Source of the DNA: Adiantum capillus-veneris
Taxonomy: Eukaryota > Streptophyta > Polypodiopsida > Polypodiales > Pteridaceae
DNA: 64,000 nt
NCBI GenBank assembly: GCA_014529385.2
Contig: CM043954.1
Span: forward strand, 5,840,806 to 5,904,805
Direction of reading: 5' to 3'
Part shown: positions 20,826-34,215 of the stretch, piece by piece
How the letters are laid out: each line of letters opens with the position of its first letter
Numbering within the stretch: position 1 is the first letter of the stretch
The notes under the pieces: generated by a model
What the model was told of the DNA's origin: nothing
The model's database searches: none
What the model saw: only the letters and a program-made list of their open reading frames with translations
Made by a program: the position numbers and the translations under genes

Positions 20826-23620
20826 TTGGACGATGAAGGTCACAACATTTCATTCGGAAACAAACGATGGAAGATCTCAAAGGGATCTTTGGTGGTTGCC
20901 AAGGGAGAAAAGGTTGGTACACTTTACTTGTGTACTGTTAGCACGCAACCTTCAGCTTGTGTAGCAACTACAGAAGTTGACATTGCGGTGTGGCACTACC
21001 GACTTGGGCATATGAGTGCCAAAGGAATGCAAATACTACAAACATAGAAGCTTCTACCAGGTTTGAAAGAAGTGGACTTAGAGTTCTATGAAGATTGTGT
21101 TTATGGTAAACAAAAGAGGGTAAAATTTCAAAAATCAGGAAATGAAAGAAAAAATAAAAAACTTGAGTTGGTTCATTCTGATGTTTGGGGTCCTGCAAGT
21201 ACACCATCACTTGGTGGCTCATTGTACTATGTAACATTCATAGACGATGCGACTAGAAAAACATGGGTTTATGTCATGAAGAATAAATCCGATGTATTTT
21301 CCATATTTCAAAGGTGGAAAGCCTTTGTGCAGAATGAAACAGGTACCAAGGTTAAATGCCTCAGATCCGACAATGGAGGCGAATATTGCAGCCAAGCTTT
21401 TGAAAGCTTTTGTGCTAGCAATGGCATTCGGAGGCAAAGGACAACCCCAAGGACACCTCAACAAAATGGTATTTCAGAAAGGATGAATAAGACAATCATG
21501 GAGCGAGCACGAAGCATGCGGCTACATGCAGGCCTACCGCTTGAGCTTTGGGCGGAAGCTGTAAGTACGTCTGTGTACTTAATCAATCGGTCACCCTCAA
21601 CGGCATTGGATGGGGGAGTTCCAGAAGAGGCATGGACAGGTAAACTGGTGAATTATGCATTTCTCAAAGTGTTTGGTTGTGAGGCTTTCATGCACATCGA
21701 TAGAATCCTAAGATCAAAGCTAGATGCAAAGTCTAAAAAGTGTTTCTTCATTGGCTATGGAGAAGGTGACTTTGGGTATCGCCTATGGAATCTTGAAGAT
21801 GGTAAAATCTTAAGGAGTAGGGATGTAATTTTTAACAAAAAAAATATGTACAAAGATTACTTGGAAAGAAATCAAACAAAAGAAACAGGTGATGAGTACA
21901 TGGTGCTTGAGGATGGGGAAGACTCAAGGACTGCAAACGGTGACAATGTGCAACAACGTCAACCAAATGAGGAGCCTCAACCTATTCCCCGAAGATCTAC
22001 AAGAGCAAGTAGACCTCCAAAAAGGTTTGTTCCTTCCTTCAACCATCTCTTGATCTCAGATTCTGGAGAGCCGGAATCATACAAAGAAGCTATGCAACAT
22101 GAATCCAAAGAAGAATGGACAAAGAGCATGCAAGTAGAGATGGACTCACTACATCGCAACCAAACATGGGAATTGGTTGAGTTGCCTAAAGGTAAGCGGG
22201 CACTTCAAAACAAATGGGTGTACAAGGTGAAGGAAGAAGAAGGAGGGAAGAAAAGGTACAAGTCTAGGCTTGTGGTAAAAGGGTTTTCGCAAAAGAAAGG
22301 TATTGACGTCAATGAAATATTTTCTCCTGTGGTAAAAATGAACTCAATTAGGCTTGTCTTAAGCCTTGTGGCTGCTCATGATCTAAATCTCGAGCAAATG
22401 GATGTAAATACGGCATTCACTCATGGTGACTTAGAGGAGGAAATCTATATGCTTCAACCAAAGGGGTATAAAGTAAAAGGTAAGGAGAAAATGGTTTGCA
22501 GATTAAAGAAGAGCTTGTATGGTTTAAAGCAAGCATCTAGACAATGGTACTTGAAGTTTGATCGATGGATGTTGGATCATGGATTCACAAGATGTAACTT
22601 GGATCACTGCGTCTACACGAAGAATTTGGGAGATGGGAAATCATCATCCTAATGTTGTATGTTGATGACATGCTGATTTCAAGTGCTAACATGCAGGACA
22701 TCAAAGACCTAAAAGAGGAGCTGTCTAAATCTTTTTCAGTGAAAGATTTAGGTGCTGCAAAGAGGATACTTGGTATGAAAATATCAAGGGACAGGACGAA
22801 GAAGACAATAAAGCTATCTCAAGAAGATTACATCAAGAAGGTACTAGAAAGTTTTGCAATGCAAAATGCAAAACCAGTTTCTACACCTTTGGCTGGTCAT
22901 TTTAAACTAACGAAGGATATGTGTCCAAAGACACAAGAGGAGATAGCCTATATGTCTAAAGTTCCATATGCTACAGTGGTAGGTTCTCTAATGTATGCTA
23001 TGGTCTGGACAAGGCCAGACATTGCACATGTAGTGGGAGTTGTGAGTAGGTTCATGGACAACCCAGGTAAAGAGCATTGGCAAGCTGTGAAGTGGATACT
23101 TAGGTATCTAAAAGGGACAACAACAAATGCTTTGTATTTTGGAGGAACTGATATTTTTCTAGAAGGGTATGCTGATGCAGATATGGCAGGTGACAAAGAT
23201 ACTCGAAGGAGCACTATTGGCTATGTGTTCACGGTTGGAGGCACAGTAGTAAGCTGGGCTTCAAAGCTGCAGAAAGTGGTTTCACTTTCTACCATGGAAG
23301 TAGAGTATGTAGCAATGACGGAGGCAAGCAAAGAAATTATGTGGCTTCACAGATTCTTAGAAGAGCTTGGATTCAAACAAGACAATTGTGTCTTGTACAA
23401 TGATAGCCAAAGCGCTATCCATCTTGCGAAGAACTCAGCCTTTCATTCAAGGACAAAGAACATTGAGGTGAGATACCACTTCATACGCACTCTTTTGGAA
23501 GAGGGACAACTAAAGCTAGGAAAGGTGCATACAAGTGAAAATCCTGCAGACATGTTTACAAAGGTGGTCAACAAGGAGAAGTTGAGCTTTTGCTCATCTT
23601 CAATCGGCATTCAAGGATAA
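20826..23620 (+). pseudogene. Copia integrase, reverse transcriptase and RNase H
   Basis: After the TGA the same frame continues through GAG-pre-integrase (WHYRLGHMSAKGM, 20991-21029), a TAG near 21046, and integrase with the three acidic positions in HSDVWGP, RSDNGGEY and QQNGISERMN. The RT contains KARLVVKGF-like and PVVKMNSIRLVLSL blocks. A frameshift at about 22650 lies just before YVDDM. RNase H has YADADMAGDKDTRRSTIGYV, LSTMEVEYVA and NDSQSAIHLAKN. The gene ends at 23620. All domains are recognisable; two stops and one frameshift make this copy inactive unless read through. Confidence 0.92.
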
Positions 23621-23680
23621 GAATCCAGAATGGAAAGCAGTCACAGGTTTGGTTTGGAGATCAATCTCCAAGTGGGATAT

Positions 23681-24423
23681 TGTTAAGTATGGAGCCTGAT
23701 TTACCCTTGTAATTTTCTGTGGTAAAAGCGCACATTTGTAAGGCCCCCATTATGAGGAGAAGCCATCGTGCGTGAAGGAAAATCACTCACCGGAAACCAA
23801 AATTTTCACGGACAAGAATCAGGGGCAACTTTAGAGGCCTCGGGGGCGAAGGCCCCCGAGACTTTTTTTTTCACCGGAATATTATGGCCGGATGGCGGCC
23901 GGAAACTGGTCGGAAAACAATCGGTCGGTTGGCCGGTGGCCGATGGCCGGAATTCAATGGCCGGTGGCCAAATTCAACAGCGGACTTGTCTTCTCAAGGG
24001 CGGCCACACATGGGCGGATTGGAGGGTCCGATTTGGACTTATTCGCACAAGGGCGGCTACACATGGCTGTCTCTCATAAGAGAGGGCAGCCCTTTTGGCC
24101 TATAAAAGGAGGCCATTTCTACACACATTTCATAGTGTGAAGTTGATGCAACAAGGTGAGTGTGAGTTGGTGAGAGTGAAGCAAGGAGGGAGCTCTATTA
24201 AGGGTTTAATCCCTTTGTAAACTACTTCTTCTTTTGAAGTGCTAAAGCCATTGAGTGACTGCTTTCCCGTGGACGTAGCCCACATTGGGTGAACCACGTA
24301 TATCGTGTGTACTCTCTCTCTCTCTCTCTCTCTCTACTCTATAATCTCTTGTGTGTGAAATCTATCTCTCTCCATTAAGTAATCTACTCAAATATCTATT
24401 TAGCTACGTCTTATTTCTTAACA
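23681..24423 (+). repeat. 3' LTR of the Copia element
   Basis: Nearly identical to 18914-19667 apart from small indels in the GGCCGG tract. It is followed by the CATGC duplication. Confidence 0.95.
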
Positions 24424-24669
24424 CATGCAGTGCCGCAGTGTGCTATAGCCATAGTCTAAAAATGAGCAAAGGAAATCCTCCCTCAACCTCAAGAAGACGA
24501 ACCACAACAAAATCCAAGCTAAAGGTGATCAAGTCTTGTAACTGCTATGGAGGTAGAAGCTTTGAGGGGTTGAGGGAGCATTTACATGATAAAATCTTTG
24601 AATGGAAAAGTGCTCTACATACCTTGCATAGGAGGGGTACTCAACAAAGGTGACATGTAGTTTGGATGG

Positions 24670-25470
24670 CCATAGTAGGGGGAAACCATGTTGGATGCAG
24701 GTGCTATTCCCTATTGGAGATTAGGACTAAGACTTTATTTATTTGTCATAATCCCTTTAGATAATAGTGATCCTTGTTCTCATGTCCAAAATTTTCACAA
24801 AAATGGCAATAAGCTTGAAGGGGGCATTCATCTGGAGAGTACCTTGGAGAGTGGTCTGAGCTACACTAGACCATAGCCTTAGTCTCCTATAGATACATGA
24901 GCTCTTCTAGCTCATTCTTGATCGTGTCCAAAGCCTTGTGATGTGGAGGCTTCTTTGGTCAATCCCCCTCTATCCTATTATAAGTAGCAACAAACTCCTC
25001 CAGAGGGGCTTTAGGTCGGAGACTCTCTTGAAGTTTTTGTTGAGAATTATTAGGTAGAGCCTTCTCTACCCACTTCTTGACCATAAATACACCCAGTTTC
25101 TAGGGGAGCTTGGCAACCAGAGTTCTGCAAAATTTTCATCTGGCTAGAGCATCAAGTTGGCCTACTCATCTAGGACTTTCTCTTGGAAGTCACATGGTCT
25201 AAAAGCTCCAATAATTGTTGCATTAGTGTTTCTCAAGTAATGAAGTGGTTATCAACAAACGGATTGTACCATTTATTGGCGAAGCCATCCAAGGTTGATA
25301 GGAAGAGCACCAAATAGGCGTCTTCTCTGTTGAGGCTGTGAGCCCTGCAGAGGGAGACAAATCTCCTAGCATGGTTGTTTGCATCCTCTATGGAGAGTCC
25401 TTTGAAATTCAAGAACTTTATGTTCACCTTAGCTAGAATGCTGTCAGATCCTCCATGGTTGTCTGCATGT
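24670..25470 (-). pseudogene. Gypsy-like gag remnant with a zinc knuckle
   Basis: The minus strand carries a gag core: FKGLSIEDANNHARRFVSLC, then LNREDAYLVLFLSTLDGFANKWY, matching the hydrophobic 'TLxGxAxxWY' pattern of Ty3/Gypsy gag. Further on are KKWVEKALPNNSQQKLQESL, RPKAPLEEFVATYNRIEGD, and a knuckle-like CHFCENFGHENKDH whose last ligand is H rather than C. Several stops and frameshifts break it. No protease or RT continuation is visible before the young Copia at 24423. Confidence 0.65.
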
Positions 25471-25499
25471 GAGCATGTTGCTCAATAAGTTACAATAAC

Positions 25500-26993
25500 A
25501 GAGTGTGTGAGTATTGTATTGAGAAAGGTGACCTGAGAGGTGAAGAACTGGTTGAGGGAGTGGAGGTAGATATAAGGGAGGGGAGAAGTAGCACGGGTGG
25601 AGTAATTTTACTCCGCACAAAAGGTTGGCTCTTTTTGTGGTATAACTTCAGAGGGCTCAATAGTGGACTTTGTCGATCTTTGGACTACCTTGTATGTGTC
25701 ATGCAGTAATTAGAATCACACCCATGCTTTGGGCACAAAGATTTTAACTTATTGAACACTATCTAGACTCCACTAGACCAGTGCAAGTGACTAGAACACT
25801 CAGTTAGACTATGATGAGGGTCTCATCATAGACCAAGATGAGTAGGGACTACACCAAGATGAGTGACTAGACCAGAATGAGATACTAGACCAGATGGTCA
25901 AGTGATAATCTGGTTGAGGAGAAGCTAGATGAGACCAAGCTGAAGTTGAACCCACACCAATCAAGACCAACAGACTAGCACAAGCGAGAACTTAAACCAA
26001 CTAGCTCCTTGGCTCAAATCTTGATGGAGTGAGACTTAGTTGAGGTCCCATCATGCATGCCAAAAATGAGAGCACGGGCAGTGGGAAAAGTGTGTTGTGC
26101 TCTCTCTACAGCGAGTGCTCCTCAATGCAATATGCAAGAAACCTCACTCCAATAGAAAGGAAACATCACACTAAAATGGAACGACAACTCAAGCACAACA
26201 GACTCAGAACTCAGTGGAGCTCAAAAAACTCAAAGAAACTTTGGCTTGGAAGCACACTTAGCTCTAAGCCCAGACTCAAGGGTAAAATGGGGATGTCGAG
26301 GCTCCAATCTACAGGATAGTACAGATGTGTTGTACATGAACTTAAGACTTGAGACTCAAGATGCTCAATCATACAAAGTGATGATGATGATAAATGGAGT
26401 GTCCCACAACTAAAACCAACCACACATATGTATCTTCTAGAGAGCCATTAATGGCTAGCAAATATCTCAATCCAGCTAAGCCTATCTCCAAAATGTGGTG
26501 ATGGTGATCTGGCCACAATGTCCACTAGACCACCATCCATATCACTTGCCACATGTCACTACCCATGATACTTGTCACATGTCATTGTCCAAGCCAGAGT
26601 CCGTCCAGTGTGAACTCTTGAGTAGATGTAATTGTCTGCCCATCTTATGCAAGTGACATTGTAGCCCTGCTACACCCTCCCACCAAGACATTTGATAAAT
26701 GCACCTTTACAAGGTAGTACTATGATACTAGGAACATAGTACTCCAAACATTTTGATCCACAAATACATTTCAAGAATTTAAAAACAACATGCAAACTGT
26801 TTCATACCCTTGTAAGTGCACATTTATCAAGTGCTTCTGACCTTTTCTCTTTTTAGAATATTCTATTTTCTTTTTCCTTTAGTACTATTAAATTTATCTA
26901 GCTATCTTTCAAGCAATCACATACACTTCTCCAGGCATATCCCTATCCTTGTCCTATGAGTCAAGTATCATGTCTCCTCCACCATGTGTGGAA
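25500..26993. other. Non-coding DNA with loose GACTAGACCA-type repeats
   Basis: No reading frame I can support. Between about 25770 and 26000 short motifs such as ACCAAGATGAG and ACTAGACCAG recur irregularly. It may be the degenerate remainder of the retroelement to the left. Confidence 0.35.
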
Positions 26994-28529
26994 TGTAAGG
27001 TCTCTAACCCCGATCAAAAAGAGCACCATTGTACCATGAAACGAACATAATGGAAAAAGTTACTATTTTTAGCAGTTTTCCAAATTCTGTCAGTGCCATG
27101 ATGTTTAGAATGTTTTAAAGCTTTGAAATGTGAATTAAAATATTTTTTGTAAAAAAAATTCCAAAAATAGTAAGTTTTTGGTCACCCGACCCGTCCAGTT
27201 TTGATCGTCTCGAAAAACTGCACCCGCACCCCGAATTTCAAGAAAATGCATTTTCGGACCCCGGGGGCTACTAAATATGGCAGGTACTCAGGCCAGTATG
27301 CCTTAGTTAGAGCTTGCTATAGCAATTTTCGGCATCAAAATCCGACTCGTATGACCCGTTTTATCCTAGAACCAAATTTCCTAAAAATTGTCCAGGGAGG
27401 CACCGGGGGCCCGGGACTGTGTGGGAACAGGTTCCAGCCCACTCCAGATCAGCTTTACCAGCAAGGGGGCGCCCTCTTGCTTTGTGGGAGTCCTGGGAGA
27501 TTTTCCAAGCCAGTAACTAAGTCTCAGAGTCAGTTAACCAAGCCAACCTGACACTTGGTGGGTAGGGGAACTCAACTTGCCAATGCAGAGACTGAGTGCT
27601 CACTCAGATTCTTATAGCAGCACAAATCGATTTTCAGCTTGTAGGAGCCTATTTAAAGGCCTGCACACACACACATATGCTCACACACACAGAGTGCACA
27701 CACACACACACCTACACACACTTTGGGAAGGTGCTGCCGGAACACACACCTTTTGAAGGAGAAGCGAGGAGGGAGGTGATGTCGAATTCTCGCCTCAAGA
27801 AGATCGATTAGATCAGAGAATCGAGAAGATTATCAGCCCTTAATCACGGTAACCACGGTTTAATTAATGCTTTCTGCAAATCCTTTTCATTACCATCTAA
27901 ATTTCTCGTCTATTATGCTTATTCCTAGTCGTAATTCTCTATAATTAATCTCTAAATTCTCCTTAACCATATTCTATTATGTAATCATCATTCCATAGCT
28001 GAATTATCAGCCATTCATCACTCTTAATTAATGATTAGTGCACGATTATTAGAATTTTCTCTCTCTAGGTAGCATAGAAATTAATCGGTAAGCTGGTAAT
28101 TGTGTAGATTGATGAGAATCACTCTTTCTATCACACATTAATATTGTAGCTGATTTAGATCCATCTCTGTTATACATTAAGATATAATTAAGGTAAGATT
28201 AATATGTCATTAAGTCTCTAAGAGGTGGTTTTTCTCACACCTATGCATGCGGTGATTCCACACCCTCTAATTGCTAGGAAAGAGATTAATCGTGCTTAAT
28301 TCATCTCACTGGTAATTCCATTGGTGAAATCCTATTATTCTTAATCATGTAAGCCGAGTAATTATCCTTAGAGCTGGTTCCCATAGGATTATGTGTCATC
28401 CATAATGATTGCTATATGGAAAAATCTAAACCTCTCATGTAGCAGGCATTGTTTGATGTTGCTAATCTATCATTTGGCTTGTTATGACGCTTACGAACAT
28501 TAGCTCTTTTCCCCAAGTTAATTACTTAA

Positions 28530-29868
28530 CACTAGAATGGTAACAGGACACTTTTATGTCCTTGGACACTTTTGTGTCCTGTTAGGTGACCATTTTTCTT
28601 GAATTATTTGAAGAGTATGAAAATGAATTTCTAGGTGATATATATCCACAAAGTTGCCTTATGAGCTGAAAAAAACTTAGCATTTTTTTTGGAGTATCGA
28701 TCTCACCATTAACCTTACTCTTGCACAACATTTTTGAACCTAAACTGTGTGAAAAAACGGGTCCTGTTTTTGGCTTTTTTTCAATTTTTGGCAACTATAC
28801 CACTCTAAACTTCATGTTTGTGAGGTTTAGATGGCTAGAGGTTAGGACTTCATAGGTCTGAACATGTTTTGATGCTTGTAGGAAGAGCTAAGTGTTAAAA
28901 TTGAAAGTTATGACCAATTTACAAGTATTGCATAATCGTGTTTTTTGGCCAAAATTAGCACTTTTATGAATTTTTTGGTGGCTTTCTTGATATCCAAATT
29001 CAATTTTGATTGTGTAAGTGTAATGTATAACATAAAGCTAATCTTCCTTGAGTTTTGGGGGACCTAATATGCTATATAGCATAGTATATGATGACGGTTG
29101 AGCTTTTTGATTGGTGAAGAATACGATACATTTTAGAGTAGCAAGTATAACTTACTCAATATTTCTAGTTTCTTAGGCCAATTGTGTGTATTTTGTAGGT
29201 ATTAACCATATCTAATCATAGACTACAAACTTGGCTAGATATTGAGTAGTTTCTATGGGTTCCTAGAGGTCATAATGCTAAACCCAGTTTTTTCAGGTTT
29301 GCTGTATTTAGCACTTTATCATTGCCCCCAAGGTTCCAATTCTAAGAGATTCATTATCCTTTTGACATTCTCCATGGCTCCTTTTGAATCCAAAGGCCCA
29401 AAGGGAACCAAGAAAACATGTATATAGTATCTGTATTGAGCGTGACTATAGAAACTTTGATGATAGGTCCGCAGAATAGCAAAAATGCAACTTTTTTGTA
29501 CCTATTTTCTTTGCCCAAAAAACAATTAGTGAGGTAAAAGCAACCATATGTTTTGGTCACCAACCCATTGAAGTTAATGGGGCATTTTATCTCATGTCCT
29601 ACAAAAATCCCCAGTCTTATTTATATGCAATCAACCGTAAGAAATTGTTGTTTTGGGAAAAATGCACTGGTCCATCAACTTTGGAGGCTTGTAGTGACCA
29701 AGTGATGAGAAAAATTACAAGTTTATCATTTTTTCTATATGTAGTAGTTATTGAACTATAAGCTCATGAAAGGATTTTTCAAAATGAGTGGATCTACTAT
29801 GGTTTCGGATTTTTTTCCTAAAACCCTGAAAGGACACTTTTATGTCCTGTTAGGTTACCATTCTAGTG
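28530..29868. mobile_element. piggyBac-like non-autonomous transposon (TTAA target)
   Basis: The ends are CACTAGAATGGTAAC... and ...GGTTACCATTCTAGTG, inverted repeats of about 15 bp, extended by nearby GGACACTTTTATGTCC motifs at both ends. TTAA lies at 28526-28529 and 29869-29872. The same site in the other 2.77-kb copy (near 14056) has a single TTAA and no insert, so the boundaries are exact. No transposase ORF: the longest frames are under about 75 codons. TTAA duplication with CACTAG-type ends is the piggyBac hallmark. Confidence 0.85.
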
Positions 29869-30318
29869 TTAAAGTAGTGAGTTTAAAATGGCCCCGGTTA
29901 AGTGGACTCGCTTTGGTGGAGCCCACGACCACGAGGCAGGAATGAGCAAGGTGAACGGGAAGGGAAAAGCTCCCATGGAGGAACAAATACCGGCCATCTC
30001 ACGGGCCATCGACGAAGAAATGGAAGAGGTAGATCATAATTTCATTCAAATTGTTTAATTTAACATTGCACACGTTTAGTTAGGAATGAAAATATCCCCA
30101 AACATGTTGGAGAAATCCGACGGAAACCTCGGCATTGAATTCATTGTACATTAAGTTCTAAAGTAGGAAGGAATGATTGATGGGTATGCTGGTTGCAATT
30201 AGGAAAGAATGTCTGCTAGGGAAAATTTAGCTCGACATGTTCATTTTATTTCCAATGTTGAATCAATCCTAACCCCCCTACTGATCACAGGGGGCAGAGT
30301 TCCTCATTAAGGGCTCTT

Positions 30319-30410
30319 GAATCCATGACTTGCTTTCTATGCGGTGGGAACCCACGTCTTGCTTTCTATGCGGTGGGAGTGTCGATGACGTGCTTTCTAT
30401 GCGGTGGACA
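30319..30410 (-). repeat. 29-30 bp minisatellite, three units
   Basis: Reverse complement of the four-unit array at 13494-13612, with one unit fewer. Confidence 0.85.
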
Positions 30411-31279
30411 TACCTAGTTGTATGGGCAGCTAGGCGACAACGGGAGGAGTGAACTCTCGCTGGAGGGGGGATCTTGTACCTCCAGAACATTGGAACTTTT
30501 ATGAATAAGTTTGAGTAGAATTTTTACTAGAATTCTGTCTTGCTGTTGTTTGCAATACTGGTTGAAGGGTTGTATTAATGAACAATGTGATTCGGAATTA
30601 AACAAGGAATCTTTATGTTGAACAACCTTTGTGGTAGTAATTAGGTCACACAAGGAAGTGTGAGTGTGGGGGTGGAAAGTGGGAGCTTGGCTCAGGTTGC
30701 CAATGCCTACGAGATGGGTGGTCTCGATTGGTCAGGAACTCTCTGTCCCCATTGTGCTTACTTCGATATTAGTAATACTCATTGCCCCTAGAGCGGTGAA
30801 ATCTCGAGTGTACGTGCCTCTGAAACATGGGGAAAAAGGCGCTCGGGGTTTCTCTCCTCTTGGAAGGTGGGTCTTAGGATCGCTAGATAGTTCAAGTATG
30901 CTTCCCCTGCGAGGTGGAGCTAGATCTCCCTGCTAGTAAGCTCGAACTCGACTCACTTTGTGATGAGAGATCGTCCGCTAGTCGAACCCTGAACCATTTT
31001 GTTTGCTTCCGCAATAGATCTAGTGGCCACCGGGTTCACCATCAAATCCGTCATTAGAATTGGCGGGGTGGGGACCTCACATGGAAGTGGTACCTTTGCA
31101 CAATTTTTAGTTTTTATTTTTCTTTATCTTGTTTGAGAAAGGATTACATAAATAATCTACCTTAAGTTCCTTTTAAATAGATAATCTGAGAAGCAACGTA
31201 AAAGTCAATTGATGAGGAAAATTGTAGAATAGCCCAGTTAGGTTCTTGGCATTTGTTATCATATACATGTGGTAGTGAT

Positions 31280-31468
31280 GTGTGGTGAACACACTAGGAC
31301 CACCGGGGCATTTTTTCCCTCTTTAGGAGGTTCTTTCCCCCGTGCATTGTATACACGTCCATCAATCTAGGGCTATCTATCTTTCCATTGCACAGTAAGT
31401 AATACACTCTCAGTTGTGTGCATTTTTATGCTACCCTAATTCCAATAATTGGTATCAAAGCAGGTTGT
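31280..31468 (+). mobile_element. End of a Copia-type LTR with primer-binding site
   Basis: TTGGTATCAAAGCAGG at about 31449-31464 is a variant of the Copia initiator-Met PBS, directly after a sequence ending ...CCCTAATTCCAATAA, a typical LTR 3' end. The rest of that element is missing because the large minus-strand LTR element begins at 31469. Confidence 0.55.
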
Positions 31469-32390
31469 TGTTGGGTGTTCCATTAATGCATAGCTCCAAT
31501 GACCCACAAAATTATCAATCCGGAGGGATGAGCTACTTGTCTAGGTCATGGAAACACTCACACAATTAGTGAGCTAATCATGGCAACACGAATGGTTAAC
31601 TCTATGAGGTGAGCTTCTTGACCTATGGAGGAGCTAAGCCGCAATGAAGGGCAATCTCCACATCCACTTTCCTTCACCTCCAATCAACCCAATCACACAC
31701 ACTACGATTGCAAGACGCACACAACACTAATCCTATCATGCAACACACTAATCGCAAGCACACACACATAGATATATCGAGCACCACACTCCGATCAAAC
31801 CTACATGCACACACAAGCAAGAGAGGGCAATCACACAAGATTAGAGAGGGATTAACCACTAATTGATTACGATCTAGCTAATCTAAGCATCATAGAAAAT
31901 CATAAGAATCATGAGAGAGGCATAGTGAAAGAGAATGAATCACTGATTAGTATTAATCAAGTCTCATGAGCAAGGAGAAGCTCAAGGATTCCATAGCCAC
32001 ACACCTCAAGAGCTCTCACCAAAGAGTGCTCTAAACAAATAAGCATGAGCACCCTAATTTCTTTTACACACTGCCTTATATACCTATGGTAAAAATATGC
32101 AATGTCCGTGCGCCCAAGGCCTTTAAGGCTCCACGACTTACTGAATCTGCTACCTAGGCACACTAACTGGCCTATTCTTTATAGCTTGGAACTCCCATTG
32201 AGCCCATACCACATTAAAATATTATAATGGCTTGAAATAAATTGAGAATTTATGATACATGACCATTTTGAGAAAATGTGGAAAATGGGAAGCTCCAATC
32301 TTCACTGCTTCTTTGTATTCATCCTCGATGTGCATCCGTACGTCTTTGGTCTTTAGCAGCTTCTGTTAACTGACGTTGACTCGATTAACA
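31469..32390 (-). repeat. 3' LTR of the 10.4-kb minus-strand element
   Basis: Aligns with 41071-41889 from GCATAGCTCCAATGACC through GACCATTTTG. On the minus strand it begins TGTTAATCGAG after the polypurine tract and ends CCCAACA. Confidence 0.8.
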
Positions 32391-32403
32391 TTCCCCCCTT
32401 CCG

Positions 32404-34215
32404 ATTTTAGTGTCCGTCCTCGAGCACTGTTGAAAAGTGTCCGTGGAGGCAAGGGAAGGATTTTGATTGGTTATTGATGGGCTGATTGTCTTCATTTGTC
32501 ATTGGATTTGTTGATGAGGTTCAATTTATTGCAGCATCTTCATTAGTCAGAATATGTCTGATGTGAGAGACGATGTTGCATTTGTCTGTTGTAATAGCAT
32601 AATGAGGAGGCTTCTATTTATTTATGAAAAAATATGTTCAAGGGAAGTAGAATGATGAGTATCTAATACCTACATGACCAAAGGGAAAAAACTCATTGGG
32701 AAAAAAGTGCCTTTGGATATGTGTATCATTGGAGTACTTATTAGCATGGGAAATATTAATAAAGTACTCAAGGGATTATTTGCTGATAGATATGGAATTA
32801 AAAGACAACAAATATGAGAGGGTAGCATGATGGAACATTGGTTTATCTGTTGTAGTCCACTCAAGGTGCATAGGTGTAAGCAAAAAGAGTGTCTAATGCA
32901 TATGTCCAATTATGGGACATCCTATTTATGCATACACAAAAATACATGGAAAATAATATGTTGTGCAAGAAGGATTTGAGGGGTTCTTCAGAAATATGGT
33001 GTAGCTATAAAAGCATATGACATGGCTTTGCAAGCTACACCCCTTTAAGAATGGTTTTTGTGACGAGGATATGTGCTCTCATCTTACTGTGCATTGTGCA
33101 TGAGTGTTGGACTCTACAACACTCCACCAATTATAAGTTAATAGACTTTGACTCTTATGCTCATCTCATCCACCATGAGCGACATGACTTAGATATGCTC
33201 AACTTTTCCAGCTTGAGCGTAAGCCTAATAACTACGACTCTTATCATAGAGTTTAATATGACTTGAAGCATTGGGTCTAATGCTTTGCTCATTTTATGGC
33301 TCAACAGCCCGACTTTGACTATGCCAAAGAGTGTTTTTTTCACCCTAGAAACTTGACTGTTTACATTCTTGTGCTTATTACAAACATTTCTTCAAGTAAA
33401 AGTAAGCTTGAATCCTCAAAAAGAGGATTAGTGACGGATCAAGTTGGCATTGCAGGTTTCCTTTTCCATACATGTTTTATCTTCTTTGAATATGCCTTCA
33501 CGTTGGTTGGGTCATCCTTCTTTGACTGAAGACTCCGTTATCTCTTTGATTCTCCAATTAGGCATGTTGATAGGAGTCTTTGTTGTTGTTGTAGGCCTTT
33601 GTTGGCTGTCAGTGTTTGGATTTGGCTACGAGCCTTGGAAGACTTAGAAATCCAAATCTCTTAATGACCTTTGTATCTCTTTTGTTGACTTTGTTGAGCT
33701 CTAGGTCTTGTTGAGATCATGAGATCTTCATGCAGGTCTGGTGTAGTTGTAGTTGGCTTGTGGTTGACTGGTAGCCAAATCTTTGTATATCCTATGTAGA
33801 ATCCTTGTCCGAGAGGAACATTCTTTGAGATCCATCTTTGTTTTGTATCCTCTTAAAAGTTGTGGTAGACTTTAGCATCTGTCAATGTTGTTCTGTTGTA
33901 TACCTGCTTCTTAGGTATCCTAGGATACTGCCAAGGTTGATACCTAGTGGGTCTTCTTTTTTGGGAGGGACTTGAAGTTACTTCATATTCTCTAACCTGC
34001 AGTTTTGGCACCCATATTTATATGTTACCTCTATAGTAATCATATTCTTTTTAGCTCCATTGTGATGCTATCCATCCCATGTGTTTGTCTTTCTGTGTTG
34101 ATTTCCCGTCTTTAACCCAAATCGGATCATTGACTTTGACTAAAATGCTCGGAAAAAACACTTGCTTGACTATCTTTTGCTTTCTTGAGCACTTGGGCTG
34201 ATATATCTTTGATTT
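32404..34215. other. Long untranslated stretch of the minus-strand element
   Basis: About 1.8 kb between the gag-like stop and the polypurine tract. Pol would be expected here in a full element, but I see no RT, RNase H or integrase motif on either strand. The short open frames look like chance. Confidence 0.5.

Larger units (their letters stand above)
18914..24423 (+). mobile_element. Near-complete Copia LTR retrotransposon (Tork/Tnt1-like)
   Basis: LTRs at 18914-19667 and 23681-24423 start TGTTAAG and end TTAACA. CATGC duplicates at 18909-18913 and 24424-24428. The PBS TGGTATCAGAGC (initiator tRNA-Met type) is at 19670-19681, and a short purine stretch (AAGTGGGATAT) precedes the 3' LTR. 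Order inside is gag, protease, integrase, RT, RNase H, the Copia order. The LTRs differ by small indels and few substitutions, so this is the youngest large element here. The Tork assignment comes from overall resemblance and is an inference. Confidence 0.95.
26994..31081 (-). mobile_element. Second copy of the 2.77-kb TG...CA element, minus strand
   Basis: The plus strand starts TGTAAGGTCTCTAACCCC and ends GGGGTGGGGACCTCACA, the reverse complement of the ends at 12822-15593. TGGAA duplicates at 26989-26993 and 31082-31086. Order and content match the first copy throughout. The extra length is explained by the TTAA-flanked element at 28530-29868. No coding capacity. Confidence 0.85.

Noticed and set aside
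33051-33647. Hydrophobic plus-strand ORFs that could be small membrane proteins
   Set aside because: They lie in the untranslated 3' part of a minus-strand retroelement, are T-rich by composition and show no supporting signal.
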